In this document: positions 20,173-30,612 of the stretch, in pieces
Layout: every line of letters begins with the position of its first letter
Position numbering within the stretch: position 1 is the stretch's first letter
NCBI GenBank assembly: GCA_036346255.1
Contig: CM070633.1
Span: forward strand, 20,770,001-20,834,000
Source: Ampelocalamus luodianensis
Lineage: Eukaryota > Streptophyta > Magnoliopsida > Poales > Poaceae
Length of the DNA: 64,000 bases
Direction of reading: 5' to 3'
Notes under the pieces: generated by a model
Databases searched by the model: none
Seen by the model: only the letters and a program-made list of their open reading frames with translations
What the model was told of the DNA's origin: nothing
Program-made: the position numbers and the translations under genes

Positions 20173-20845
20173 AGAGGGTGGCAAAATGGTAACAACTGAC
20201 AGCTAGAACTATGATTTTTTTAAAAAATAATATTATATAAATAAAGATTTTTAAAAATAAATAGTCATTTTTTTTAACAGAAATGGGCTACTATCGCCAT
20301 ATGAAATGACAAAATATCCCTGCCGCCATTCCAAATGCGTTAGTCACCCAATCACCATTAGAACAGCGTCGAAAGGCTTAAATCGACTTCAAATTTTTGT
20401 GGACTTCACGAAGTTTTTTGGTAATATCTTTAAGTGTCCTTGTAGTTTGGAATGTGAATTTGGAAAAGTTAATGAAATATGAAGTAGAGAATGTGAGATC
20501 GGTGTTGCAATTTGGAAAGCGAGTTTGGCGGCACAATAACACAAACAACCCTTTCGAAGCGAAATGACAAAAATATTTGGGTTTAGGGTTGCCATGCGCG
20601 CTATTGTCCCGATTGTATTTTTTGTAGAACCGATTCCTTTGGGAAAATAGCATGAAAATTGAAATAGATGAAATATTAGGGAATGAAATTTGAAAGACTT
20701 CATAATTTAATTGCAAATTACATGGTGCACAGGGTTTGGTTATGTGCATTAGAAACAAAAGCATGCACGAATCAATAAACTGAAAAACACCTACGATACA
20801 TGTGTGCCTTTTTAGAATAAAAAAGGTGGATTGGAACGAAGTTAA
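20173..20845. other. Non-coding stretch between the MULE and the small gene
   Basis: AT-rich sequence with no convincing reading frame. It contains T/A-rich runs (20205-20275) and a short inverted repeat CCTTTTT/AAAAAGG (20807-20826) downstream of the small gene's stop codon. It is probably the 3' flank of that gene, possibly the rest of an older transposon. Confidence 0.5.
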
Positions 20846-21659
20846 TTAGTCTTGATGGCCCATCGGCTGTTTCCCCTTGTCTCGGGACTGCCAGTGGTGG
20901 CGGACAGTCTTGAAATTATCCATGTTCTGCGAGACGGGCTGGATGATCGAATGATGTTAGGATAACATAATGTAAGGCAAAATTAATAATTAGGATACAA
21001 ATTGAATATAACTTACCTCTTCGATATGGAGTGCGCCTAGGCGATGGGGACAACTAGGACTTGGTCGTGCGCTCCATCGCCAGCAGGAGCCTCCATCGCG
21101 CGCTCCATCGCCAGTAGGAGCCTCCATCGCGCGCTCGGCTTGGTCGTACTCAGCTTCTTTTTCGGGGATCCTCCACCACCACCCCGCTTTCCCAGGCTCC
21201 TCTGGTGCCTTTTTAATAAGATCGGGTACGTAAGGCTTCCAGTGTTCGAAGGTTTTGGGTCGCTTCGCGTAGTTGAACATGTACTTCTGCTCGATGAACG
21301 TCCTATTGTACATACCTGGGTCATCGATCCATTGGAAGAAGTTACAACGCATCTCCAGCTGCCATTATGCACGAATGAAGTTAGCAATATGTGGAATGCA
21401 ATGTAAGATATGAAAAATCTATGTGTGTGTAAGATTCTCTTACGAAGATATTCCAACACGTGTAGTACGCCCGGGCGGCGGTCGCTGGGTGTATGGACTG
21501 AATGATATTCGCCGATTCTTTGAACATACTTTGTGTTCGTGGAAACTCCAGTGGTACCATCGTATCCTTCATAGAACAATCCGGGTAGTGTTTAGCCCTC
21601 TCGGCAAGCCACTTGCGCTTCCACAACATCTTCGCATAGAAGTTCGACATATCATTCAT
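20846..21659 (-). CDS. Three-exon small gene, 216 aa, function unknown
   Basis: Exon 1 is 21659-21444 (72 codons, starts MNDMSNFYAKML), exon 2 is 21358-21017 (114 codons) and exon 3 is 20938-20846 (30 codons plus TAA). Introns of 85 and 78 bp begin GTAAGA and GTAAGT, end GGCAG and TCCAG, and both sit in phase 0, so the frame stays open throughout. Exon 1 ends YYTCWNIF. Exon 2 opens LEMRCNFFQWIDDPGMY; the C-x-FF-x-W-x-D pattern resembles the second half of a GRF-type zinc finger, but the first half is not present. Exon 3 ends GKQPMGHQD. A TATA box lies about 80 bases upstream of the ATG. Oddity: a 31-bp tandem duplication in exon 2 (21069-21130) changes the frame of its second copy, so the region encoding GDGARDGGSCWRW is young. 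No homologue is claimed; it could be a host gene or a gene carried by a transposon. Confidence 0.6.
21069..21130. repeat. 31-bp tandem duplication in exon 2 of the small gene
   Basis: GCGCTCCATCGCCAG(C/T)AGGAG plus 11 further bases occurs twice with one difference. Because 31 is not a multiple of three, the two copies are read in different frames. Confidence 0.85.
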
Positions 21660-21736
21660 CTCTATTGTGTGAAACAAGTTGGAGTGAAGTGTTGGGCGTA
21701 GTGGTTCAGTGTTCTCCTATAGTTCTCTTCTCCCTC

Positions 21737-21747
21737 CTTTTATAAGC
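21737..21747 (-). promoter_or_regulatory. TATA box of the small gene
   Basis: The minus strand reads CTTATAAAAGG about 80 bases upstream of the start codon at 21659, a normal plant distance for a short 5' leader. Confidence 0.6.
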
Positions 21748-21779
21748 GGATAGGGTGTAGTGCTGACGGTGGAGGTAGA

Positions 21780-22023
21780 AGAGTCATCGTTTCGGTCTGG
21801 AATGGTAGCGTGGCAGGGTGTGTTCATTTCAGTATGAAATGGTAGCATCACAGTGTGTTGTTATTTCTGTCTAAAAAGATGGCAGTGCATGGCATGACAG
21901 GGTGCGGTCTTTTCAGTCTGAAAAGGTGGCGTGCCAGAGTGTAGTCATTTCAGTTTGAAAGGTAGCATCGTAGTGCGTTGTCATTTCGGTCTGCAAAAGG
22001 TGACAGTGTGTGGCGTGATAGGG
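21780..22023. repeat. Degenerate tandem repeats upstream of the small gene
   Basis: About five to six imperfect copies of a roughly 40-base unit with the words TTTCAGT.TGAAA and GGTGGCGTG.CAG.GTG. They lie between the TATA box and the LTR at 22024. The TTTCAGTNTGAAA core is itself palindromic. Confidence 0.65.
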
Positions 22024-23290
22024 TGCAACATCCCAATTTTCTGAGCTTTAAAAATCTTTTAAGTAGTTTAGTAGTTGAAAAATTCACCCAAGAGATTTTA
22101 TTTGAATTTTAATCAAGCTTAACATGAACTTTCAGCATCAAAATAATTTAATATGGTTAATGTCAACACCAACAATTATCAAATCTATTTTATTTGGGTT
22201 CTATGTGCTTGGATATATTTTCTAGATTTTCCTAAAAAATTTTCAAGTTCATCTATTATTTTCTAATTGCCATTTGAATTTACTGTATTTTATAAAATAG
22301 AAAAATCTATTTAAAATCTTAGAAATCGCTTTGGGCCGAAACCCTATTTTTTGGCCCATTTCCTTTTCTATCCGGCCCAGCCCGCGCGGCCTTTCCTCTC
22401 CGTGCTAGCCCACTCCCTCACGTCCGCTGACTGGTGGGCCCCGTTGTCAGGTCGTCGTCATCCTTGCTTCTTCGTCCTCCTCGCGTGGAGCTTTACTACC
22501 GCCATGGCCGTTATCGAAGCTTTGACCGACAACGACGTTTCCATCTATAGAATCCCTCGGGGATACGTTTTCCAAAGCCGTTTATCTCCCCCACAACCGT
22601 TTTTGGTATCTATCTTCTCCAAATCGCAACCGAATCATTGTATATCCTCTCAGGTCTGAATCAAACTCCGCCGCCAATACGTCGCCTCAGCCTCACCCTA
22701 TAAAAGGGTCCCCTAGGATCGCTTTCATCTCCTCATCCAAAGCCCCCAAATCCCCGCACCCCTAAAGCCCTAGCGCTGCCACATGTGAAGCTTTAGCGTT
22801 TTAGTTGAAGCTCCTTGTTTTGCGAATTTCGTCGCTGTCGTTGGAGCCTCGTCAATGTTATCTGCATTGTCGAGTCCACCGTCGTGAAATCTACCGAGAG
22901 CACCCACCCACGTCGCTGGAATACTTTCCCGACAATAGTCGAGCTTCTCTACCGCTCCAAGCTCGTCGCTGGTCACCACCATCGTCCTTGTCCACCTGTA
23001 AGTGCACCGAGTTTGCATTAGCATCCTCTCCATGTTGGTATCCCTCACCGCCAGTGAAGCCCCGCCGTTCACCGGAGGCCATAGGGACACGAGCCTCACC
23101 ACCGTCGAAGCCGACGTTGCATGCCACATCTCCAGCCACATCAGCGCATGCGCTTGCGTGTCAGCCTACGTGTTGCCCAGTCAACATCGCGTTAGCGCGT
23201 TCGTGGTGTACCAGATTCAAATTCCATTTACGTCATTACACTAATCAGTTTTACTTCAACGACGATCATTCCATTTGAATTAAATTTTCT
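22024..23290 (+). mobile_element. Gypsy-like LTR, 5' part (starts TGCAACATCCC)
   Basis: The first 110 bases match the start of the LTR at 15467 (minus strand) closely. It continues through AT-rich U3 into GC-rich leader with a TATA box TATAAAAG at 22699-22706. The LTR 3' part is not found. Open frames at 22351-23278 on both strands are leader sequence; none has a recognisable domain. The boundary with the next segment near 23290 is approximate. Confidence 0.6.
22699..22706 (+). promoter_or_regulatory. LTR TATA box
   Basis: CCTATAAAAGGG in the LTR beginning at 22024, at the transition to the GC-rich leader. Confidence 0.6.
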
Positions 23291-24410
23291 TCAAGAGTTA
23301 TAGGTCAAAACTAATTCACCCTCTACTACTCTTCAAATAGCTTGGTACCTAAAATCTCACCACTACATTTACTTGACCACCACCAAACAGTTGCTAGTTT
23401 ACGCTTTATAATACTTTGTAACACAAATATGTTGATCCTTTCTCAAAAGGAAGATGCGAATAAGGATAAGTTTCGGTACATTGGAAAACGTTAATCCTTA
23501 CAGTGAGCACGAGACCAAAAGAAATAATCCAATAGCGACGATTTGAGAAAATAAAAGATGAGATCATAGTTGAGGGCACATGCCCCTCAATAAAAGAATA
23601 TCAAATCTCAACCAATAAAAGTAAGGCATTGCTATTGAAACTTGAGAACTCTTGAGCGGAAAAAACAAAAAGTTTAGGTACGCTTCAATTAAACCGCAAG
23701 TTACAAAACTTGACTCCAATTCTCAAATACTCCTATTACACTCTCTCCTTTAACATAGAAAATAATACTTTGGCTACAACAACACTTTGTCAGCTCAAAC
23801 AAGATAAGTTCCTAAGACCAAACCACATGAACCACTTAAGAACCAATAAAATCTTTCAACACGTCATTTTGCTCGAAATAGTTTCAACTTCCACATAAAT
23901 CATGAGGTCCAAATGATCACAACCGCAAAACTCGAAACATTTTCATTTATGGAATATCATGAAAGGCAACCAAAATTTTCTCTTCTTAAAGGAATCAACA
24001 TCACTCTCACAACAATATACTGTTAATCTTGCTAACATCATATAATGCACTCCTAGCAAAAACCAACATACCTTACTATCCCATCCTCAACCTTTTCAAA
24101 GAAACACAATAACTTATTTCATATTTTTCCCCATAAGGTTGCAATACTCAACATGGTCAAGAGAATATCTAATGCGCAAACCACACTATCAAAGTAAACC
24201 ATCTTTTAACAAGGGCATGCTGCCCCAGGTCATCCTCGCAAAACACACATATATATCACCCTTAAATTCCAACTATTCACCTATTAGCAATGCTCAACAT
24301 CAACTTAGTGCACACCAATTCCAATCTAGCGGTGATCATAGACATTTGACGATTAGTCAGTCATGGAAGAATCAGATACATCCTTATCTCTCCCTTCCTA
24401 CACTGTTAAT
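23290..24410 (-). mobile_element. Non-coding retroelement interior, partial
   Basis: On the minus strand this aligns by eye with the interior of the element at 57538-59727. For example, the stretch around 23850-23960 (minus) and 59140-59260 (plus) share 'CATGATTTATGT', 'GAGCAA.. TGAC' and 'GATTTGG/ATGTGGTTTGG' in the same order. No open reading frame of useful length is present. The Ty3/gypsy element starting at 24411 is inserted in it, leaving TTAAT as the left flanking pentamer. Confidence 0.5.
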
Positions 24411-25040
24411 TGTCGCGACCCGCCCTGGGGCCACCCGAGAGGTCCTCCAGGACCAACTAGAAAGTCCACCAAGACCTCCTAGGAGGTCGAATAGGATCAC
24501 CCGAGGATACCCTCAGGACCACCTAGGAGGTCCAACAGGACCTCCTAGAGGTAGAGGGAGTGGACCCGAGGAGGTCATGGGCTAGGGATCACCCCAAAAA
24601 CCTCCCACGGCCAGACCAGGGGAGGTCGTGGAGGGCTGGAGGCACCTCAGGACCTCCCACGACCGGACCCGAGGGTGGTTGTGGAGGGCTGATACTGCCC
24701 CCAAGACCTCTACGACCAGTCCGAAGGGCGGTCGTGGAGGGCTGGGATTGTCCCCAAGGCATCCTGTGCAAACCGAGCTAGTCCCAAGGATCAACTGCTA
24801 GCTCGCACAGCAAAAACAAGTGATAACATACATCCACAAAAGACTGTATTTACACAGAAGAGTTGGTTACAAGGTTTGCTCACAAGAATACAAGAACATA
24901 ATACACAGCGGAAACAAAATAAGTAGAGTCCATCCAATAAACCACAGGCAATTGGCTGGAGGGCGCTGCCTAGTTGACTTGGTCCTCATCATCATCAAGG
25001 TAGTCCTCTCCTGCTCAAAAGATTAATTTCGAGCAAGAAT

Positions 25041-25059
25041 GAGCACAACTACCATGCTC
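25041..25059 (-). promoter_or_regulatory. LTR 3'-end hairpin GAGCAT/GTGCTC (gypsy 3' LTR)
   Basis: On the minus strand the arms GAGCAT and GTGCTC pair with one U-G wobble. The other LTR (53807-53825) has GAGCAC and GTGCTC, a perfect stem. It is preceded by ACTTGC and followed by ATTCTTGC, the frame shared with the other LTR hairpins. Confidence 0.7.
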
Positions 25060-25373
25060 GCAAGTCACACCCGTCAATTAACAATATGGCATGCATATAT
25101 GGATATCACAAGGGAGAGCTTATATGGTTGAGTTGCACAAAGCCATGTTTATTTCCAATTATAAGTAATAGGTTCCAAAGCATATGTCAATAATTAGAAA
25201 ATCATTTGCAAGATTAATTTTACAATTGGATAACATTCATCAACAAAGTGTGAAGGATACCCTCCTGTCACAAGGCTCCCTTCCCAACCCATTTGGATAT
25301 AAATTCAAACCAATTCTTTTCAAGTCCTTTGAAAAACAAACCAAAGATCTAACTTTGAGCAGCTTTGCTAGCA

Positions 25374-25445
25374 TGTCCATAACCGAGGACGCGGCTATTC
25401 GAATAGTTTGACACTCTGCAGAGGTGTGCAGCTTTACCCACAAGA
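25374..25445 (-). promoter_or_regulatory. Conserved dyad block of LTRs (copy 4)
   Basis: It contains the perfect palindrome CTATTCGAATAG (25395-25406), CTCTGCAGAG and GGGTAAAG in the shared order on the minus strand. Confidence 0.8.
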
Positions 25446-26608
25446 GGTAATCCACTTATACTTTCTACTCACACACTTCCAATGGTGTGCGACTAAGGGA
25501 TTACCACAAGACCTTTACAATGCATTGTTCCACCGTGATCCACCCTACTCTAAGGTTTCACCCCTCCCTACAGATAGAAACCCGTAGAGATCTAGGGCCC
25601 CCTCTTGAGCCTTGTGGAAATTACACAGTCATAAAAGACAGGCAATAAAAGACCACCCACACCCCAGCCGGATCAACTGCGATGACACTTTGCAAATTAG
25701 TCGGTCAGGTCCCGCCCATACAGGACATGTGGTTGCACGACAAAAGCATAGCAAAATACACTCGCAGACCGGTCCTTAACTGACCTGGGCGGCAACCTCA
25801 ACCCTAGGGCATCAGATCACACGACCCCCCATGCATAAACCTACACCAACCAAACAACCAGATTCGCCCAAGTCCAAACCATTTCTTTGCTTTTCAAACA
25901 TCCATGACACACCAATGCCACGGTTGATACCCCCATGGCACACCAATGCCATGGTTGCAACCTCCAGGACACACCAATGTTATGGTTAAAAACATTTGAG
26001 GAAAAATAGTTGGTTTGCAGTTGAAAAGAAATTTCCCCAAAATAAGATTTTGGTCTAAGCATAACTAAGAATTTTTTTCCCAAAAGGTCCTGATAACACT
26101 AAAGTGTCGGCTAGGTTTTCATCTAGGTGACAATAGATTAGGAGCAATATCAACATTGGCGATACAAAAGGAGTTAGGTCTAACTATGAGAGCAAACATA
26201 GGTATTAAAATATTAAGTAAGATTGGCATGCATTACTTAGCTTGAAACAGAAATACGTAGATTGAAATAATGGGTGCAAAATGATCAAGGGTGTAACTTA
26301 CCTTGCTCAAAGGCTTGGGTGTCTTCTTCTTCTTCAAAGAACTATTGCTCCTCAGTGCCTTCACAGTCTACACGCTAGAAAAACAAAACTCAATAGAAAG
26401 CTCAATCAAGAATCAAAAGAACCCCAAATAAATGCTGAAATGCACCAACATAAAGGTTCTATTGGTTTGGAGGAGGTCTTACGAGCTGCTGGAGTAGGTC
26501 CGAAGCTTAAGGAACGAGGTCCAGAGAGCTTTGGAGGAGATCCAAGAGCTTGCCGATGGAGCTAGAGGGAGGCAATGAGAAAAAGGATGAGGGAGAAGGG
26601 CTACCTAG

Positions 26609-26618
26609 GGTTATATAG
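26609..26618 (-). promoter_or_regulatory. TATA box of the gypsy LTR
   Basis: The minus strand reads GGCTATATAACCC, followed by a leader with purine-rich sequence. The equivalent site in the 5' LTR (55376-55387) is cut by an insertion. Confidence 0.65.
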
Positions 26619-27214
26619 CCAGAGCTACTGAAATTTCCAAAGGCTCTCGGGCTCAAAATTAAGTGAAGGAAATGATAGGAGTAGATAAAAGATGGGACAA
26701 AAGATAGCCTGGTGCTGCCAAGGCTGACATCGTTTAATGCGAGACAACAAGTGCTGCCCAAAAGCTGATACCATTTAATGCGACACAACAGGCATTAAAT
26801 GTTTGGTGACTTTTGAGAGCCAAGGTACGATCAAAGGAAGAAGAAGAGGGGTGTGACTAACAAGTGGAGCCAGTCAAAGCCCGATGAGGAGGTCCTGCGA
26901 AGGTCTTGAGGCGATCCCGCAATTTCAAAGGAGTTCTTGACCCACTCAGGTGGTCTTTGCAAAGGATCAGAGGTCCGGACCACAAAAGTGGTCTGAACCG
27001 CAAGGGTGGTCCATGCAAAAAGGACCGAGAGGTCCTAAGAACAAGAGGTCCTGAGGAGGTCCGGCCGCAAGGGTGGTCTTTGCAAAAAGTCCAACAAGGG
27101 AGGTCTAAAAGACAACAGAGTTCAAAGAACAGAGAGGTCCTGGGGACAAATGGGAGGTCTGGACGGTCAAGATCAAAGCGACAAGAGGTCCTGACGGTCA
27201 CGATAAAAACAAGG

Positions 27215-27470
27215 GGAGGTCTTGACGGCTAAGTTCTCACAAGGGAGGTCCTAACGGTTAAGATTAAAGTGAGGGGAGGTCCTGACGGCTAAGATCTCAC
27301 AAGCGGAGGTCCTAACAGTCAAGATTAAAGTGAGGGGAGGTCCTGACGGCTAAGATCTCATAAGGGGAGGTCCTAACGATCAAGATTAAAGCGAGGGGAG
27401 GTCCGGACGGCTAAGATCTCACAAGGGGAGGTCCTAACGGTCAAGATTAAAGCGAGGGGAGGTCCTGACA
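27215..27470. repeat. 61-bp tandem repeats in U3 of the gypsy LTR
   Basis: About four copies of a dimeric unit: GGAGGTCCTGACGGCTAAG plus ATCTCACAAG, then GGAGGTCCTAACGGTCAAG plus ATTAAAG.GAGG. The half-units alternate strictly. Looser versions continue to 27540 and back to about 27040. Confidence 0.9.
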
Positions 27471-27739
27471 GACGCGGGGAGGTCCAAATGAGCGTGGAGG
27501 TGGTCCTAGAGGTCATAGGGAGGTCCTGAAGGACGCGGGGAACAAAACCAACACAGAATAGGGGAGATCACAAAAGCTCCAGCAACCCCAACAACCAATA
27601 GAGAGGTTTAGTTGAAGTTTGAGTTAGTCAATTGAATTCCATTCTGAAATTTCAAGTTAAGCTTGGAATTCTCATCAAAACCAAATGGTTCTTTTTATTT
27701 TAAAATTTTCAAAACGGCTCTAAACACTGGGGTGTTACA

Positions 27740-27758
27740 AACCTACCCCCTTAAGGGA
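27740..27758 (-). other. Polypurine tract of the gypsy element
   Basis: The minus strand reads CCCTTAAGGGGGTAGGTT immediately before the LTR start TGTAACACC at 27739. Confidence 0.8.
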
Positions 27759-27805
27759 ATCTCGACCCCGAGATTCAAGCTTGGCCAGCAAAGAGGTAGG
27801 GATAG

Positions 27806-30612
27806 TTAGTCTTGAGATCTTCTTTTTTCCCATGTGGCTTCATTTTCTGGGTGGCGGCTCCACTGTACTTTGTATGCTCTGATGATCTTGCTCTGGGTGA
27901 CGCGCTCCGTGACATCCAGAATTTTGATGGGTCGCTCCACATAAGTGAGATCCTCTTGAAGATCAAGGCCCTCCAGGGTTGTGTGATCTTCTGGCCATCG
28001 AAGACTTGTCCTCAATTGTGATACATGGAAGGTATTATGTACTGCTGATAGAGAGGGTGGCAGTTCTAACTGATAAGCAACTTCACCTTGTCTTGCCAAT
28101 ATCTTGTATGGTCCTACAAACCTTGGTGCTAGCTTTCCTTTAGTTCGAAATCTTCTAACTCCCCTGAGGGGAGTTACCCTGAGGTATACTAGGTCTCCAA
28201 CTTCAAAAGATAACTCTCTTCTTCGATTATCAGCATAGCTCTTTTGACAAGACTGAGCTACTTTCAAACGTTCTCTTATGAGTTTCACTTTGTCTTCAGC
28301 TTCTTGGATTACATCGGGCCCAAAGAATTGACGCTCACCTACTTGATCCCAAAGAAGAGGAGTTCTACACTGCCTTCCATACAGGGCTTGAAATGGGGAC
28401 ATCTTCAAGCTAGCTTGGTAGCTATTGTTGTATAAAAACTCAGCATAAGGAAGGTTTTTGTCCCAACTTTTCCCATAATCTAAGGCACAAGCTCTAAGCA
28501 TATCTTCAAGAATTTGATTCACCCTCTCCGTCTGCCCATCAGTTTGAGGATGATACGTTGTGCTGAAATCGAGTTTTGTTCCCAAAGCCTCATGTAGGCT
28601 CTCCCTAAATCTAGAAGTGAATTGAGAACCTCTATCAGACACTATACTCATGGGTACTCCATGCAGACATACAATCCGAGCCATGTACAATTTTGCTAGC
28701 TTGCTACTTGAGTAAGTAGTTTTAACTGGGAGGAAGTGCGTTGCCTTGGTCAATCGGTCAATTATAACCCAAATGGAATCATAGCCCGATTGGGTCCTGG
28801 GCAATCCAGTGATAAAATCCATGCCGATTTGCTCCCACTTCCATTCGGGAATGGGCAAGGGTTGCAGCAAACCAGCAGGTCTTTGGTGTTCAGCCTTGAC
28901 TCTTTGGCATACGTCGCATCGTGCTACAAACTTTGCTATTTCGCGCTTCATGCCAACCCACCAATACCTCACCTTGAGGTCTGGATACATTTTAGTACTT
29001 CCCGGGTGGATGAAATAAGGAGTCTTGTGGGCTTCTTTGAGTAGGAGCTGCTTTATTTCTTGACAGTCCGGCACACAAAGTCTATGGCCGAACCATAGGA
29101 TTCCCTGCTCATCTTCTGAAAAACTAGGAGACTTTCCTCTTTTTAGGTTGTCTTTGATTTCTTGGAGGTCTTTATCTTGAGCTTGCTTTCCTCGGATTTG
29201 ATGCTGGACAGCAGGTTGGACTTTCAAAGCATGCACACAACCTTGTGTGACAATTTCCAAATTTAGCTGTCGCAATTCTTCACATAAACTAGGCTGTTTT
29301 TCTTGGACCATCAAGGTGTTGCAATAACTCTTTCGGCTTAGAGCATCAGCTACCACATTTGCCTTGCCTGGGTGGTAGTGAATCCCAAGATCATAGTCTT
29401 TCACTAGTTCCAACCATCTCCTCTGTCTAAGGTTGAGGTCTGGTTGGGTAAAGATGTATTTTAAACTATTATGGTCTGTAAAGATCTCACAACGGTTACC
29501 AATGAGGTAATGATGCCAAATCTTTAGAGCATGCACTACGGCAGCTAGTTCCAAATCATGAGTGGGGCAGTTTGCTTCATGGGGTTTCAATTGCCGAGAA
29601 GCATAGGCTACCACTCTTCCCTCTTGCATTAAGACACATCCAAGACCCTGCCGAGATGCATCGCAAAAGACTTCAAAATCCTTTCGAATATCCGGCAAAA
29701 TCAACACTGGGGCAGAGGTCAATCTCTTCTTTAACTCTTGAAAACTTTGTTCACAAGCTGAGGTCCAAACATACTTGGTTTCCTTCTTGAGCAGCTGAGT
29801 AAGAGGCCTTGCTATCTTCGAAAAGCCTTCAATAAACCGACAGTAATACCCCGCCATGCCAAGGAAGCTCCTAATTTGAGGTACTGCTTTGGGCGGCTTT
29901 CAATTTAAGACATCTTGAGCCTTGCTTGGGTTGACTGCTACGCCAGCGGCTAACATAATGTGACCCAAAAAGGTGACTTCGTTCAACCAAAAATCACATT
30001 TCTCTAATTTAGCATAAAGTTGGTGGTCTCTAAGCTTGTCTAAGACCAGCCGAAGGTGGTCTTTATGCTCTTCTTCAGACTTAGAGTACACTAGGATGTC
30101 ATCTATAAAGAAAATGATGAACTTATCCAAGTACTCCATAAACACTTTATTCATTAAGTTCATAAAGTATGTAGGAGCATTGGTCAATCCAAAAGACATG
30201 ACTGTGAACTCATAAAGTCCATACCGAGTTGAGAAAGCTGTCTTAGGGATGTCTTCTGGCCGAATCTTCAATTGGTGATATCCCGATCTCAAATCAATTT
30301 TGGAGAAAATTGCTGCTCATTTTAATTGATCAAACAAATCATCGATCCTGGGCAACGGATACTTATTCTTAATGGTGACGTCGTTAAGAGCTCTATAATC
30401 TACACACATACGTTGAGTACCATCCTTCTTTGCCACAAAGATCACTGGAGCTCCCCAAGGAGAGGAACTCGGCCTAACAAAGCCTTTGCTTTGCATTTCT
30501 TCAATTTGCTGCTTCCACTCAACTAGGTCATTGACTGGCAATCTATAAGGTCTTTTGGAGATAGGTGCTGTCCCAGGGACTAGGGTTATGACAAATTCTA
30601 GATCCCTATCCG
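27806..30612 (-). pseudogene. Gypsy pol: reverse transcriptase, RNase H, integrase, chromodomain
   Basis: On the minus strand the protein continues from the protease after a one-base frameshift near 30612. Reverse transcriptase spans about 30590-29700, with GTQRMCVDYRALN, LRSGYHQL and FFIDDILVYS (FIDD in place of YVDD). Two stop codons interrupt it: TGA at 30317-30319 after DDLFDQLK, and TGA at 29900-29902 where a Trp (TGG) is expected. RNase H follows (VFCDASRQGLG, THDLELAA, FTDHNSLKY). Integrase has an HHCC zinc finger (RYWWVGMKREI..CDVCQRVK) and all three acidic residues of the DDE core (MDFITGLP, VSDRGSQF, QTDGQTERVNQI). The last 60 residues form a chromodomain ending PENEATWEKRRSQD. From 29857 to the stop at 27806 the frame is open for 683 codons. 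Only point lesions separate it from a working gene. Confidence 0.95.

Larger units (their letters stand above)
24411..27739 (-). repeat. 3' LTR of the gypsy element (3.3 kb)
   Basis: The plus-strand left end is TGTCGCGACCCGCC (TGTTACGACCCGCC in the other LTR) and the right end is GGGGTGTTACA. It contains, in minus-strand order, U3 with 61-bp repeats (27215-27470), a TATA box (26609-26618), the conserved dyad block (25374-25445), a hairpin (25041-25059) and a GAGGTCC-rich 3' end. A three-copy 33-base repeat, ACACCAATG.CA.GGTT, sits at 25905-25990. Open frames at 24139-27232 are LTR sequence, not genes. Confidence 0.93.

Noticed and set aside
21037..21579. 180-codon minus-strand frame
   Set aside because: It reads through intron 1 of the three-exon gene in another frame; the spliced model keeps consistent splice sites and phase.
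22351..23278. Frames up to 157 codons on both strands
   Set aside because: LTR leader sequence downstream of the TATA box at 22699; no domain is seen.
24139..24794. Plus-strand frame with RPGATREVLQDQ and similar frames at 53167
   Set aside because: Generated by the repeated AGGTCCT words in the gypsy LTR; both LTRs show the same artefact.
27040..27540. Possible CRISPR-like or satellite array
   Set aside because: Spacers are not unique: two half-units alternate, and the array sits in U3 of a plant LTR.
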